DNA of 64,000 nucleotides from Pseudomonas sp. H9 (GTDB lineage: Bacteria > Pseudomonadota > Gammaproteobacteria > Pseudomonadales > Pseudomonadaceae): positions 186,001 to 250,000 of the forward strand of contig NZ_SMOK01000011.1 of assembly GCF_004353925.1 (NCBI RefSeq), in the 5' to 3' direction. Under the pieces are notes generated by a model, which was given only the letters and a program-made list of their open reading frames with translations, was not told the origin of the DNA and made no database searches. The translations under genes and the position numbers were made by a program. Below are positions 1 to 8,783 of this stretch, piece by piece. The stretch's first letter is position 1. Every line of letters starts with the position of its first letter.

Positions 1-267
1 GATCGTCAGCGCGGCGAAGGCTTTGCCAATGGCGCCGAGGACGATATAGGGCCGACCGCGCACGGGATTGATGGCGGCGAAGAAGTAGGCGATCCCGAAG
101 GTTGCAACCAGCGCAAGCGCGAGGTCGCGCATGGCCAGGTTGCTGCCGCTGGAGCTATCCAGATGAAGCAGTAGCCCGAGTTGGGTGTTCAGGAACAGAA
201 AACCAAGTACGACGGACCAGTTGAAGAGGGCGGCAGTGCCCATGAGCCAGCGAGCATGGGTGATCAT
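1..267 (-). CDS. Small integral membrane protein, C-terminus cut by window edge
   Basis: Reading the minus strand from an ATG at 267 gives 89 codons open to the window edge, so the C-terminus is missing. The N-terminus carries a hydrophobic stretch (around WSVVLGFLFLNTQLGLLL), a short polar loop, and then a second hydrophobic segment (LALALVATFGIAYFFAAI), so at least two membrane helices are predicted. A GGGAG sequence lies just upstream of the ATG. I do not recognise the family. The next gene on this strand (NmrA-like) ends 160 bp upstream, so co-transcription is possible but unproven. Confidence 0.6.
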   Translation of the reverse strand, partial: MITHARWLMGTAALFNWSVVLGFLFLNTQLGLLLHLDSSSGSNLAMRDLALALVATFGIAYFFAAINPVRGRPYIVLGAIGKAFAALTI

Positions 268-427
268 TCTGAGAGCTCCCGACGGTAAGAAGTCGACACG
301 GCCCGGGCGATGCGGCGGGCGTGTGCTTGTTGTCGATGTTGCCGATTGGCCCGGAAGGCATCAGCGGTGTCCGGGGCTGTATGGACATGGCCCTATGGCA
401 GCCCCGACATCCGACTGTCCGGCCAGG

Positions 428-1375
428 TCAGTTCGCCGACGACTGCAGGGCTGCAGTGAAGGGTTCGATGTAATCCACGAAAAGCGCCTCCAGGGGCGTT
501 CCCTTGAACTCCGGCAGGTAAAGGCCGTTCCAGTTGGCCCAGAGCGGCATGCCTTCCGGCTGCTCTGTCGCGGCGACACCAATGCCGAGGATGGTTTTCA
601 TGGGGCCGTCAGGAGCGGCGTTGTAGGCGGCCTTCCACTGAGCGCCATTGCGGTAGTTACGCTCGACTTTGCGGCCCAATACGCGGTCGCGAACATCGAG
701 CAACTCATTCCAGGAACAATAGGCGGTGGCGGCCACGGGACAGATGGCGTTACGCGAAGCAGGATGGGCCAGTACATGGGGAATGATCCGGCCGACATCC
801 TTGCCTGTGGACCAGGAGAACTTTTGATTGCCGTCACCCATAATCCCCACCGGTTCCTGCATGTAGTACTCAGGCCAGAGCCCGGCGGGAATGATGGTGT
901 AATCCAGGCCTGCCATCTCGATCATTCTCTGAATGAATACCTTCTGGCGGGCAATCCGGCTGTGCACGGTGAGTGTGGGCTGGCGGGCCTCCCACTCATA
1001 GATGAAGCCAAACTCGGAAGGTACGAAGCGCTCAACCCCAGCCGCCCGTGCAGCATAGATCAACGGGTACTGGGACTCGGTCGCATAAAGCGGCACGCAG
1101 GAAACGAGGTAGTCGGTTCCTTCCAGGACGGGAACCAGTTCTTCGACGCTGTTGATATCTGCGGTGCGTAACTCGACTCCACGCTCCTGCCAATCGGCCC
1201 ACTTCTTCTGCTTCTCCTCGGTGGTCAGCATGAGACCGGACGAGGACTTTTCGCGAAAATTTCCGTCGCGCATCAGCACGCGAACGTTAAACAGATCCTG
1301 TGCAAGCAGTTCCTCGACGCAGGCGCTGCCCGCAACGCCTGTAGCCGAAAAGACCGTTACTGTTTTTCTTGTCAT
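428..1375 (-). CDS. NmrA-like NAD(P)-binding oxidoreductase (isoflavone-reductase type)
   Basis: 315 residues. The N-terminus has a Rossmann dinucleotide-binding motif (SATGVAGSACVEELL, about residues 9-23) of the atypical short-chain dehydrogenase/NmrA type, followed by features usual in isoflavone-reductase-like proteins (RAAGVERFVPSEFG, about 110-125). Members are NAD(P)H-dependent reductases or redox sensors in the cytosol; the substrate here is unknown. The open frame extends 27 codons further upstream, but the ATG at 1375 begins the Rossmann strand directly and is preceded by AAGGATC, so it is preferred. It lies beside a LysR regulator on the same strand, 239 bp away, which suggests regulated expression. 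Confidence 0.8.
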   Translation of the reverse strand: MTRKTVTVFSATGVAGSACVEELLAQDLFNVRVLMRDGNFREKSSSGLMLTTEEKQKKWADWQERGVELRTADINSVEELVPVLEGTDYLVSCVPLYATESQYPLIYAARAAGVERFVPSEFGFIYEWEARQPTLTVHSRIARQKVFIQRMIEMAGLDYTIIPAGLWPEYYMQEPVGIMGDGNQKFSWSTGKDVGRIIPHVLAHPASRNAICPVAATAYCSWNELLDVRDRVLGRKVERNYRNGAQWKAAYNAAPDGPMKTILGIGVAATEQPEGMPLWANWNGLYLPEFKGTPLEALFVDYIEPFTAALQSSAN

Positions 1376-1614
1376 GGAGAAGATCCTTGGGGTGGCATCA
1401 AACGAAGCAAATCTGATTACACGTGACCCAAGGGTATGGAAGCGGGCGGAAATCACATCCCCCTCAGCCGGGGGGAATGCGGGGGGAGGTGTTGTAGTTC
1501 AGGCCGCTGCCGCGTTGGTCAATGCCTTTCACGCGGCGGCAGTAGATGACGATGTACATGGCGGGGCAAATTCTTTGGTTCGCGTCTTTCACGCGATGCG
1601 GGCCTGCCTACGTT

Positions 1615-2535
1615 TCAGCCATTGTGCTCGCAGTTCCGCTGGCTGGGAGCTGATGCGTAACCCTGGGCAACTTCCCAGAAACGCTGGCTTTCGGGGGTTT
1701 CGCATCCAACCCTGCGGACTAACGAAAACGGAATAGAGCAACTGTCCTCCAAGGTCCTTCTGATGATCGCCTTCTCGTCCAGAAGGCGATCCTTCATCTC
1801 AAAGCACGCAATGATGATTCGCTCATGCGTAAGCGCACGATCCAGAAGTGCTTGATTGAGCTCTACGAAGGGAATGAGCAAGGCGCCGGCATCTGCCCAT
1901 TTCAGGTAAATGGTGTCATATAGCGCCGGGTAAAGCGCTCTATTGAACAGTGCTACGGTATGGTTTTTTAGATTGGCTGCTACCAATTTTGGTTCACTAG
2001 CCAATGGGTGGTCTGCAGCCATCATCAATTCAACGTTTAGCTCGCAAAGCCTGATAGTTTCCAAGGCTTGGTTATCCTGCTCACCCAAGACGAAAGCCAG
2101 GTCGAGTTCCCCCTGCATGACGCGCTGAATTAATCCCGGAGTCCAGCCAAAGTCGAGCTCAATATGTATGTTGGGTTGGTGCAAACCGAAACGGTCAATA
2201 AGGTCGGGCCTGACCGCAATCTGGTGACTGTAAGGTGGGGTACCTATTCTCAACCGCCCTTCATCTCGACGCTGCAATTGCGCGGCCAAGGCTTCCGTCG
2301 CCGTCATTGAAGCCTGCACGTTGCGAGCTGCCTGGAGGAGCTTGTGTCCCTTGTCCGTTAGCGTGACATGGCGAGTGGAGCGGTCAAACAGTGGGAAACC
2401 TAACTGAGTTTCGAGTTTCTTCAACCGTGCAGAAAGCCAGGGTTGGGCCACACACAAGCGCTCGGCAGCTCGCGTGAACGAACCTTCCTCGGCGATAACC
2501 GCGAATTGAATCACCATGCGCGGGTCTAGTTTCAT
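1615..2535 (-). CDS. LysR-family transcriptional regulator
   Basis: 306 residues, the normal LysR length. Residues 1-60 form the winged helix-turn-helix (FAVIAEEGSFTRAAERLCVA, QPWLSARLKKLETQLG), and residues about 90-290 the periplasmic-binding-protein-like effector domain. It is divergent from the GXWXG/DUF4334 gene at 2819, with a 25-bp dyad between them (2671-2695), the usual geometry for LysR autoregulation and activation of the divergent gene. The effector is not predictable. It could also control the NmrA gene downstream on the same strand. Confidence 0.9.
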   Translation of the reverse strand: MKLDPRMVIQFAVIAEEGSFTRAAERLCVAQPWLSARLKKLETQLGFPLFDRSTRHVTLTDKGHKLLQAARNVQASMTATEALAAQLQRRDEGRLRIGTPPYSHQIAVRPDLIDRFGLHQPNIHIELDFGWTPGLIQRVMQGELDLAFVLGEQDNQALETIRLCELNVELMMAADHPLASEPKLVAANLKNHTVALFNRALYPALYDTIYLKWADAGALLIPFVELNQALLDRALTHERIIIACFEMKDRLLDEKAIIRRTLEDSCSIPFSLVRRVGCETPESQRFWEVAQGYASAPSQRNCEHNG

Positions 2536-2670
2536 TACCTCGCCTCTTTACCTGAGCACTCTGGGCAGACCTCTCACTGCCAGTGAGCAAGCCTGATCGT
2601 CTGCAGGGCATTTTATAGGGTTTTCTGCCAAGTGCCTCTGGTCGGAGCCAGCAACCGTGCATGGCATTCT

Positions 2671-2695
2671 GATTAAGATAGATTTGATCTTAATC
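2671..2695. promoter_or_regulatory. Perfect 9-bp dyad in LysR divergent region (candidate operator)
   Basis: GATTAAGAT and ATCTTAATC are perfect inverted arms separated by 7 bp. The site contains the T-N11-A pattern typical of LysR-type operators and lies midway between the divergent LysR start (2535) and the DUF4334 gene start (2819). Assignment to this LysR protein is inference from position. Confidence 0.5.
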
Positions 2696-2818
2696 GACCA
2701 AAATCCCGTCTTTGACATTGGGTGCCGTGTCACGGTTTTCTATAGGCAGGTATGAGCAGCTGTTGATCCCGTATCAGGCTGCTCGGTGGTAGTCGAATAA
2801 ACACCCGCGGAGCTTGAG

Positions 2819-3316
2819 ATGAGCGCGAAAGAAAAATTTGAGCAACTGAAAAGTACGCCTTTGTTGAAGGATGATGAACTGTTGGCCTTCTTTGACTCTC
2901 TCGAATCGGTCACGCCGGATCAGGCCCTGGGGCGTTGGAAAGGCGGGGACTTCAACACCGGGCACTGGGGCAACGCCGCTTTGAAGGCCATGAAATGGTA
3001 TGGCAAGTGGTACCGGAGTAAGTTGGATGCTGTCCCACTGGTATGTTACGACGAGCATGGCTGCCTGTTTTCCAACAAGACGATGAAGGGGGAGGCCTCG
3101 CTGTGGGAACTGGAATTCCGTGGCAAGGTATCGACCACGATGATCTATGACGGAGTGCCGATCTTCGACCACCTGCGCAAGGTCGACGACAACACGTTGT
3201 TCGGGATCATGGATGGCAAATCATTCGAAGGGCCGTTTCCCGACATAGTCGACAACGGCAAGTATTACTTCTTCTACTTGGAGCGAGTCGAAAGCTACCC
3301 AGCTGAATTCGTGTGA
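2819..3316 (+). CDS. GXWXG / DUF4334 domain protein
   Basis: 165 residues. The N-terminal half carries the GXWXG motif (LGRWKGGDFNTGH, about 37-49), the defining feature of that domain. The C-terminal half (FRGKVSTTMIYDGVPIFDHLRKVDDNTLFGIMD, split here as about 100-132) matches DUF4334 in layout; the two domains usually occur together. Biochemical function is unknown, and lipocalin-like small-molecule binding has been suggested for such folds. GGAG precedes the ATG by 7 bases. It is a single gene divergent from a LysR regulator and upstream of the GMC dehydrogenase, so a role in the same catabolism is plausible but not shown. Confidence 0.75.
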   Translation: MSAKEKFEQLKSTPLLKDDELLAFFDSLESVTPDQALGRWKGGDFNTGHWGNAALKAMKWYGKWYRSKLDAVPLVCYDEHGCLFSNKTMKGEASLWELEFRGKVSTTMIYDGVPIFDHLRKVDDNTLFGIMDGKSFEGPFPDIVDNGKYYFFYLERVESYPAEFV

Positions 3317-3493
3317 TACGCCGTAGTGCTGTTAGGCGTTCAGCCCCAAAGATTCATGGTGCATCCTTAACGCCTCATGAGGAGGATGCATTCTGGAAGG
3401 ACCTTTACTTGATGCTTTTCGCAGTCTTGTTAATCGGATTTCGCGTCCAGGCGTGAAAAACCGCCACGCCACGATGCCTCGTTTACATCCTTC

Positions 3494-3540
3494 AAATGGT
3501 TCGAAGGAACGATGGCGGCGAGGCCTTCAGCGCCAATACT
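3494..3540 (+). promoter_or_regulatory. Candidate third AraC-type operator/promoter upstream of GMC gene
   Basis: AAATGGTTCGAAGGAAC (3494-3510) shares the TGGTTCGAA core with the two stronger sites at 21896 and 23939. An AATACT hexamer (3535-3540) lies 38 bases downstream of the core, against 39 bases to GATACT in the other two sites. It is 34 bases before the GMC start codon. The 9-base core alone also occurs by chance in coding DNA (12261), so support rests on the matched spacing. Confidence 0.4.
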
Positions 3541-3573
3541 TTCGGTTCCCACATAACAAGAAAGGAACCGACG

Positions 3574-5259
3574 ATGGAAAGCACCTTCGATTTCATCGTG
3601 ATAGGGGGCGGCTCGGCCGGTTGTGCCGTAGCCGGTCGACTGGCCGACAGTGGCAGGGAGAGCATTGCGCTGCTCGAATCCGGTGGTCACGACCATAGTC
3701 CGGCGGTGACCATACCGGTAGGGCTCATCACCACGATTCCCCGCGCGGGTCTGCGCAACTATGCCTATGAAGGTGTGCCACAAGCCTCGCTCGACGGCCG
3801 GGCGTCTTACTTGCCACGTGGCCGTGGGTTGGGCGGGAGCTCTTCGATCAATGGCATGTTGTACCTGCGCGGTACGCCTTCAGACTACGACCGTTGGGCG
3901 AGCCTGGGCTGTGATGGCTGGAGCTGGAAGGATGTGCTGCCTTACTTCAAACGTTCGGAGTGCAACGAGCGGGTGGCGGGGCGTGATGATGAACTGCATG
4001 GCGGTACTGGCCCCCTGCATGTAGTCGACCCACGTTCGCCTTGCGGCGTCATGCGTAATTTCATCGAGGCCGCCGAAGCGGCTGGACACCCTTATAACCA
4101 TGACTTCAATGGGCATAAACAGGAAGGTGTTGGTTATTTTCAGGTGACCCAGAAAGACGGCGAACGCTGGAACTCTGCTCGCGCCTATCTGCACAAAGGC
4201 AATGCCGCTGATGCCGCTAACAATGGCGGGCGTGAGCATCTGCAGGTACTGACTGACACCCAGGTGCAACGCATCCTGTTCGATGGCAAGCGTGCGGTGG
4301 GGGTACGCGTGCTGCGCAACGGCGAAGAGCAGGTCCTGTTCGCACGTCGGGAAATCATCCTCAGCGCCGGCACGTTTGGTTCCGCGCAATTGCTGTTGGC
4401 CTCCGGTGTGGGACCTGCCGCGCACCTGAGTGGGCACAATATCAGCGTTGTCCATGACGCCCCGCAAGTCGGCAAGAACCTGCAGGACCATGCTGACCTG
4501 ATCATGCACAAGCGCTTGTTCAATACTGACCTGTTTGGTGTCTCGGTACGTGGCGCACTGCGCTACGCCTATGAGTGGTTAAAGTACAGGAAACAGCGCA
4601 CGGGTATTTTCACCCGAACCTTCACCGAGGCTGGCGGGTTCCTTAAGACGGACCCCAGCCTGGCTGAACCGGATGTGCAGCTGCATTTTGTGATGTCTGC
4701 GGGGGACAACCATGGTCGCACGTTCCACTACGGCCATGGTTATTCCTGTCATGTTTGTGTGCTGCGTCCGCACAGCCGAGGGGAGGTCCGTCTGCGTTCG
4801 GCGGATATGCGCGATGCGCCGCTGATAGAGACTAATCTGTTATCTGATGAGCGCGACATGGAGGTGATGCTCAAGGGCGTGCACCTAATGAACGGCATCC
4901 TCAAGCAATCGCCGCTGGCCAAATTGGGCGGCAAACCGCTGCACTACGGGCACCTCAAATTCGATGGCACGGACGACGCTGCTGTGCGCGCCATGATTCG
5001 CCGTCGTGCCGATAACGTCTACCACCCGGTAGGCACTTGCCGCATGGGCAGCGATATCCATTCCGTGGTCGACCCGCAACTGCGTGTACGCGGTGTCGAA
5101 GGCTTGCGGGTGGCTGACGCCTCGATCATGCCGACGCTGGTGGGCGGCAATACCAATGCCCCAGTCATCATGATCGCCGAGAAAGCGGCCGACCTGATTC
5201 GCGCGGCGGCCAGTGGCGAAACGCACAAGGCACCCGAGGCCGCCCTAGGGGCTGTATGA
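3574..5259 (+). CDS. GMC-family FAD-dependent alcohol/choline-type dehydrogenase
   Basis: 561 residues, the usual GMC length. The FAD-binding GGGSAGC is at 11-17 and GMC signature 1 ([15 protein letters not shown]) at 81-95. Signature 2 ([17 protein letters not shown]) is mid-protein, and the C-terminal catalytic segment holds HPVGTCRMG (His about 484) and GGNTNAP (Asn about 526). It resembles quinone-linked alcohol dehydrogenases of the AlkJ/choline dehydrogenase type that oxidise primary alcohols to aldehydes. The ATG at 3574 follows AAAGGAA and opens the FAD domain directly, although the frame is open further upstream. The stop codon is supplied by the left end of a MITE-like repeat (5245-5391), so the natural C-terminus may have been altered. 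It probably supplies the first oxidation for the CoA pathway downstream. Confidence 0.88.
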   Translation: MESTFDFIVIGGGSAGCAVAGRLADSGRESIALLESGGHDHSPAVTIPVGLITTIPRAGLRNYAYEGVPQASLDGRASYLPRGRGLGGSSSINGMLYLRGTPSDYDRWASLGCDGWSWKDVLPYFKRSECNERVAGRDDELHGGTGPLHVVDPRSPCGVMRNFIEAAEAAGHPYNHDFNGHKQEGVGYFQVTQKDGERWNSARAYLHKGNAADAANNGGREHLQVLTDTQVQRILFDGKRAVGVRVLRNGEEQVLFARREIILSAGTFGSAQLLLASGVGPAAHLSGHNISVVHDAPQVGKNLQDHADLIMHKRLFNTDLFGVSVRGALRYAYEWLKYRKQRTGIFTRTFTEAGGFLKTDPSLAEPDVQLHFVMSAGDNHGRTFHYGHGYSCHVCVLRPHSRGEVRLRSADMRDAPLIETNLLSDERDMEVMLKGVHLMNGILKQSPLAKLGGKPLHYGHLKFDGTDDAAVRAMIRRRADNVYHPVGTCRMGSDIHSVVDPQLRVRGVEGLRVADASIMPTLVGGNTNAPVIMIAEKAADLIRAAASGETHKAPEAALGAV

Positions 5260-5391
5260 AAAGTATTGAGACGAAGGTCAGGCAAGGCGAAAACAGCCGA
5301 GGAAGCGGAGTTTACGGGTTGTAAATGAGCATTCCGAGGCTGTTTTCAACGCAGCATCACCGAGTATCAAGGCTTTTCATACAGAACCTAG
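5245..5391. repeat. MITE-like repeat, copy A
   Basis: Terminal inverted repeats CTGTATGAAAAG (5252-5263) and CTTTTCATACAG (5373-5384) are perfect, and each is flanked outward by CTAGG/CCTAG (5245-5249, 5387-5391). An internal inverted pair GAAAACAGCC/GGCTGTTTTC is nested inside. The interior is near-identical to 45626-45772, except that this copy is 14 bp shorter in the middle. It has no coding capacity. The left end overlaps the stop codon of the GMC gene. Confidence 0.75.
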
Positions 5392-5404
5392 TCGGCTAGT
5401 GCTC

Positions 5405-5429
5405 CAGCCGCAGCGTGTAGCAGCGGCTG
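5405..5429 (+). other. Small hairpin in the 5392-5579 gap
   Basis: CAGCCGC (5405-5411) and GCGGCTG (5423-5429) form a perfect 7-bp stem with an 11-base loop. There is no T-run, so it is not a typical terminator. The rest of the gap to the ligase start at 5580 holds two CTTTCGAG copies 12 bp apart (5448, 5460) and an AT-rich stretch just before the gene, and probably contains the operon promoter. Confidence 0.3.
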
Positions 5430-5579
5430 AGCCATCGATCTCTGGTCCTTTCGAGGTAGCTTTCGAGCGCGTCGCAAATTACCTCCTTTGAACCAAGAAA
5501 CGGCCCGTTCAGCGTCCTAAGATCGTAGTGAGTCGAGCAACTGCGAATCCAATAAAAATAATGACTTCCAGAGGCAAGC

Positions 5580-7136
5580 ATGTATTTGACACAGGGCCTG
5601 CACCGATCCTTGCAGCTGAACCCGGACTGGATTGCCACGACCTTTCGCGGTAGGCAACGCACCTTTCGCCAAACAGGCGATCGCGTTTCCTGTCTTGCCA
5701 GTGGCCTGCGCGCCGTGGGCATGGAAGATAACGATCGAATCGGCATGTTGGCGTTGAACTCAGACCGCTACATGGAATTCATGCTCGCTGTCTGGTGGGG
5801 TGGCGGCGTGATCAACCCGGTGAACGTCCGCTGGAGCGTGCCGGAGATTGTCTATTCCCTGGACGACTGTGACACCCGCATCCTCTTCGTCGATGACAAC
5901 TTCCTGACCATGACTGAGGCTATCTGTACGATGGCCAAGTATCGTCCACTGCTGATTCATGTCGGCGACGGCCCGACACCAGAAGGCATGCTTTCGTTTG
6001 AGAAGTTGATCGCTGAAAGCGAGTCAATGAAAGACCGCTATCGCGGTGGCGATGACATCGCCGCGATCATGTACACAGGGGGAACCACCGGCCAGCCCAA
6101 GGGCGTGATGCAATCGCACCTGAACCTCTGGTCCTCGGCCGTCATGGCGCTTGCCGAGCATCCGCCCCTGGCAAACAGCATTGTTCTGCATGCGGCACCG
6201 ATGTTCCACACCGCTTGTATGGCGCGGGTGATCGGCCAGTTGGTGGCCGGTGGCAGGCACGTCTTCATTCCAATGTTCGACCCCCTCGATGTGCTACAGA
6301 CCATCGAGCGCGAGCGGGTGTCGGAAACCCTGCTGGTACCGATCATGCTGCAAGCACTGATCATGCATCCAGCATTTGCCCAGTACGACATCAGCAGCTT
6401 CAAGCGCCTGACCTACGGTGCGGCGCCGATCGCTGAATCGGTGCTGCAGCGGGCCCTTGTGCTACTGCCGGGTGTCGAGTTCATGCACGGTTATGGCATG
6501 ACCGAAACCTCGCCGGTGATCGCTCGCAGTGGCCCGGAGAATCACAGTGCGGCCAGCATCGCCAATGGCCGGTTTCGTTCGGCCGGACGGCCGATCCAGG
6601 GTGTGGCCGTGCTCGTGGTCGACGGGGAGGGGCGTGAAGTGCCGCGCGGTGAAGTAGGTGAAGTCATCGTGCGTGGGGCGAACGTCATGCTCGGCTACTG
6701 GAACCGTCCGGAAGAAACCGCCCAAGCACTGTGCGGTGGATGGATGCACACCGGGGACGGCGCCTATATGGATGCAGATGGCTATCTGTTCATCGTCGAT
6801 CGCATCAAGGACATGATCGTCACTGGCGGCGAGAACGTTTACTGCGGCGAAGTGGAAAGCGCGGTGACCGCCCATCCGGCCGTGGCCGCCTGCGCGGTGA
6901 TCGGTATCCCCAGTGAGCAGTGGGGCGAGGCGGTGCACGCGGTGGTGGTGCTCAAGCCTGGTCTGGAGGTCAGCGGCGAAGAGGTCATTGCCCACTGCCG
7001 CCAGCACATCGCCGGCTACAAGTGCCCCAAATCAGTCGATTTTGTCACCGCGCTACCGATCTCGGGTGCTGGCAAGGTGCTCAAGCGCGATTTGCGCGCA
7101 CCCTATTGGAAAGATCACAAGCATGGCGTGAGTTAA
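5580..7136 (+). CDS. Acyl-CoA synthetase (AMP-forming), paralog 1
   Basis: 518 residues of the class I adenylate-forming family. The phosphate-binding motif YTGGTTGQPKG is at 165-175, YGMTETSP near 302, the hinge region TGDGAYMDADGYLFIVDRIK and then TGGENVYCGEVES follow, and the C-terminal catalytic lysine lies in SGAGKVLKRDLR near 500. It would activate a carboxylic acid to its CoA thioester with ATP. The next gene encodes a protein of the same length with the same N-terminal MxLTQGLH start, so the two arose by duplication. It is the first gene of a long plus-strand run to 21881. The substrate is unknown; long-chain fatty acids are only one possibility. Confidence 0.9.
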   Translation: MYLTQGLHRSLQLNPDWIATTFRGRQRTFRQTGDRVSCLASGLRAVGMEDNDRIGMLALNSDRYMEFMLAVWWGGGVINPVNVRWSVPEIVYSLDDCDTRILFVDDNFLTMTEAICTMAKYRPLLIHVGDGPTPEGMLSFEKLIAESESMKDRYRGGDDIAAIMYTGGTTGQPKGVMQSHLNLWSSAVMALAEHPPLANSIVLHAAPMFHTACMARVIGQLVAGGRHVFIPMFDPLDVLQTIERERVSETLLVPIMLQALIMHPAFAQYDISSFKRLTYGAAPIAESVLQRALVLLPGVEFMHGYGMTETSPVIARSGPENHSAASIANGRFRSAGRPIQGVAVLVVDGEGREVPRGEVGEVIVRGANVMLGYWNRPEETAQALCGGWMHTGDGAYMDADGYLFIVDRIKDMIVTGGENVYCGEVESAVTAHPAVAACAVIGIPSEQWGEAVHAVVVLKPGLEVSGEEVIAHCRQHIAGYKCPKSVDFVTALPISGAGKVLKRDLRAPYWKDHKHGVS

Positions 7137-7190
7137 CCGCAGGCGTTGACGCCGCCGCCCATGTCTTTCTACCTGAATCGAGGTTTCACC

Positions 7191-8747
7191 ATGCATTTGA
7201 CACAAGGTTTGCACAAATCCATCCAGATGACCCCCGACGCGGTGGCGTGCGTCTTTCGAAATCGCCGCCGTACCTACCGTGAACTCGGCGATCGCGTCGC
7301 GCGCCTGGCTGCCGGCTTCTGCGGGCTGGGCCTGCAGACGGGTGAACGGATCGGCATGCTGTCGCTGAACAGCGACCGCTTTCTCGAATACATGCTCGCC
7401 GGCTGGTGGGCCGGTGCAGTGCTCAACCCGGTGAACATCCGCTGGAGCGTGCGGGAGATCGTCTACTCGCTCGACGACTGTGACACCGGCTACCTGGTCA
7501 TCGATGACCACCACCTGCCGCTGGCCGACGAGCTGTGCGCGCGCGCCAAGCGCCCACCCGTGCTGATCTATGCTGGCGACGGCGAGACACCGGCGGGCAT
7601 GCACAACTTCGAACAACTGATCGCCGCGTCGGCGCCGATGGAAGACAGCTGGCGAGGCGGTGAGGACCTCGCGGTCATCATGTACACCGGTGGTACCACT
7701 GGCTTGTCGAAGGGGGTGATGCTCTCGCACCGCAACCTGTGGTCTGGCGCGATGATGCGCCAGACAACCTCGCAAATCAGCCGCGACTCCATGGGCCTTG
7801 TGATTTCACCGATGTTCCACGTCGCAGGCATGGCGCTGGTCGCCTCACGGGTGATTGCCGGTGTGCCGAGTACCTTCATTCCGTTCTTCGACGCGATTGA
7901 GGTGCTGGAGACCATCCAGCGCGAGCGGATCAACGAAATCATGTTCATCCCGGCCATGCTGCAGGCAACGCTGGCGCATCCGCGTCTGGCCGAGTACGAC
8001 CTCAGCAGCCTGCGGCGAATCAGCTACGGTGCATCGCCGATCAACGCCACGGTGCTCGAGCGCGCCATGGAAGTGCTACCCGGTATCGAATTCGTGCACG
8101 CCTATGGGATGACCGAGATTGGTGGTGTGGCCACCCTCAACATGCCTGAGGATCACAGCCTGGCTGCGCGTGCCAACGGTCGCTCGCGCTCCGTTGGGCG
8201 AGCGATCCATGGCCTGCAACTCATGATCGTCGACCCGCAGGGTCATGAAGTGCCGCGCGGCACCGTCGGTGAGGTCCTGCTGCGCGGACCTTCGGTAATG
8301 CAGGGCTACTGGCGCAAGCCGGAAGAAACCGCCCAGGCACTGCAGCACGGTTGGCTTTATACCGGCGATGCCGCCTACATGGATGCCGACGGCTATGTGT
8401 TCATCGTCGATCGGGTCAAGGACATGATCATCAGCGGTGGCGAGAACGTCTACTCGGCGGAAGTTGAGAACGTCCTTGCCAAGCATCCAGACGTCGCGCA
8501 ATGCGCGGTGATCGGCATTCCCCATGAGCAGTGGGGCGAGGCGGTGCATGCAGTCGTTACCCTCAAACCGGGTGCCAGCGCCGACGAAGATGCACTGCGC
8601 GCCCACTGCCGCGAATTCATCGCCGGCTACAAATGCCCGAAATCCGTGGAATTCCGCGACACGTTACCGCTGTCCGGGGCCGGAAAAATCATTAAGCGCG
8701 ACTTGCGCGAACCCTTTTGGAAAGGCAAGGCCCGCTCCGTCAATTGA
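7191..8747 (+). CDS. Acyl-CoA synthetase (AMP-forming), paralog 2
   Basis: 518 residues, with the same motif order as the preceding ligase: YTGGTTGLSKG near 165, YGMTEIGG near 302, TGDAAYMDADGYVFIVDRVK, SGGENVYSAEVEN, and the catalytic lysine in SGAGKIIKRDLR. The ATG at 7191 has GAGG seven bases upstream and aligns with the start of paralog 1; the in-frame upstream ATGs at 7146 and 7161 lack a good ribosome site. Differences after the TGGTT loop and in the TE motif suggest a different acid specificity. It may activate a later intermediate, as when a side chain and a ring fragment are activated separately. Confidence 0.9.
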   Translation: MHLTQGLHKSIQMTPDAVACVFRNRRRTYRELGDRVARLAAGFCGLGLQTGERIGMLSLNSDRFLEYMLAGWWAGAVLNPVNIRWSVREIVYSLDDCDTGYLVIDDHHLPLADELCARAKRPPVLIYAGDGETPAGMHNFEQLIAASAPMEDSWRGGEDLAVIMYTGGTTGLSKGVMLSHRNLWSGAMMRQTTSQISRDSMGLVISPMFHVAGMALVASRVIAGVPSTFIPFFDAIEVLETIQRERINEIMFIPAMLQATLAHPRLAEYDLSSLRRISYGASPINATVLERAMEVLPGIEFVHAYGMTEIGGVATLNMPEDHSLAARANGRSRSVGRAIHGLQLMIVDPQGHEVPRGTVGEVLLRGPSVMQGYWRKPEETAQALQHGWLYTGDAAYMDADGYVFIVDRVKDMIISGGENVYSAEVENVLAKHPDVAQCAVIGIPHEQWGEAVHAVVTLKPGASADEDALRAHCREFIAGYKCPKSVEFRDTLPLSGAGKIIKRDLREPFWKGKARSVN

Positions 8748-8783
8748 CTGTGTGGTGAATATGTATCACTTGGAGAAAGAGCA

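Noticed and set aside
185-1171. 328-codon plus-strand open frame
   Set aside because: It is antisense to the NmrA-like gene, which has clear Rossmann motifs; the plus-strand protein has no coherent features.
5448-5467. Two CTTTCGAG copies 12 bp apart
   Set aside because: Too short and isolated to support an operator; no similar pair was seen at the other promoters.
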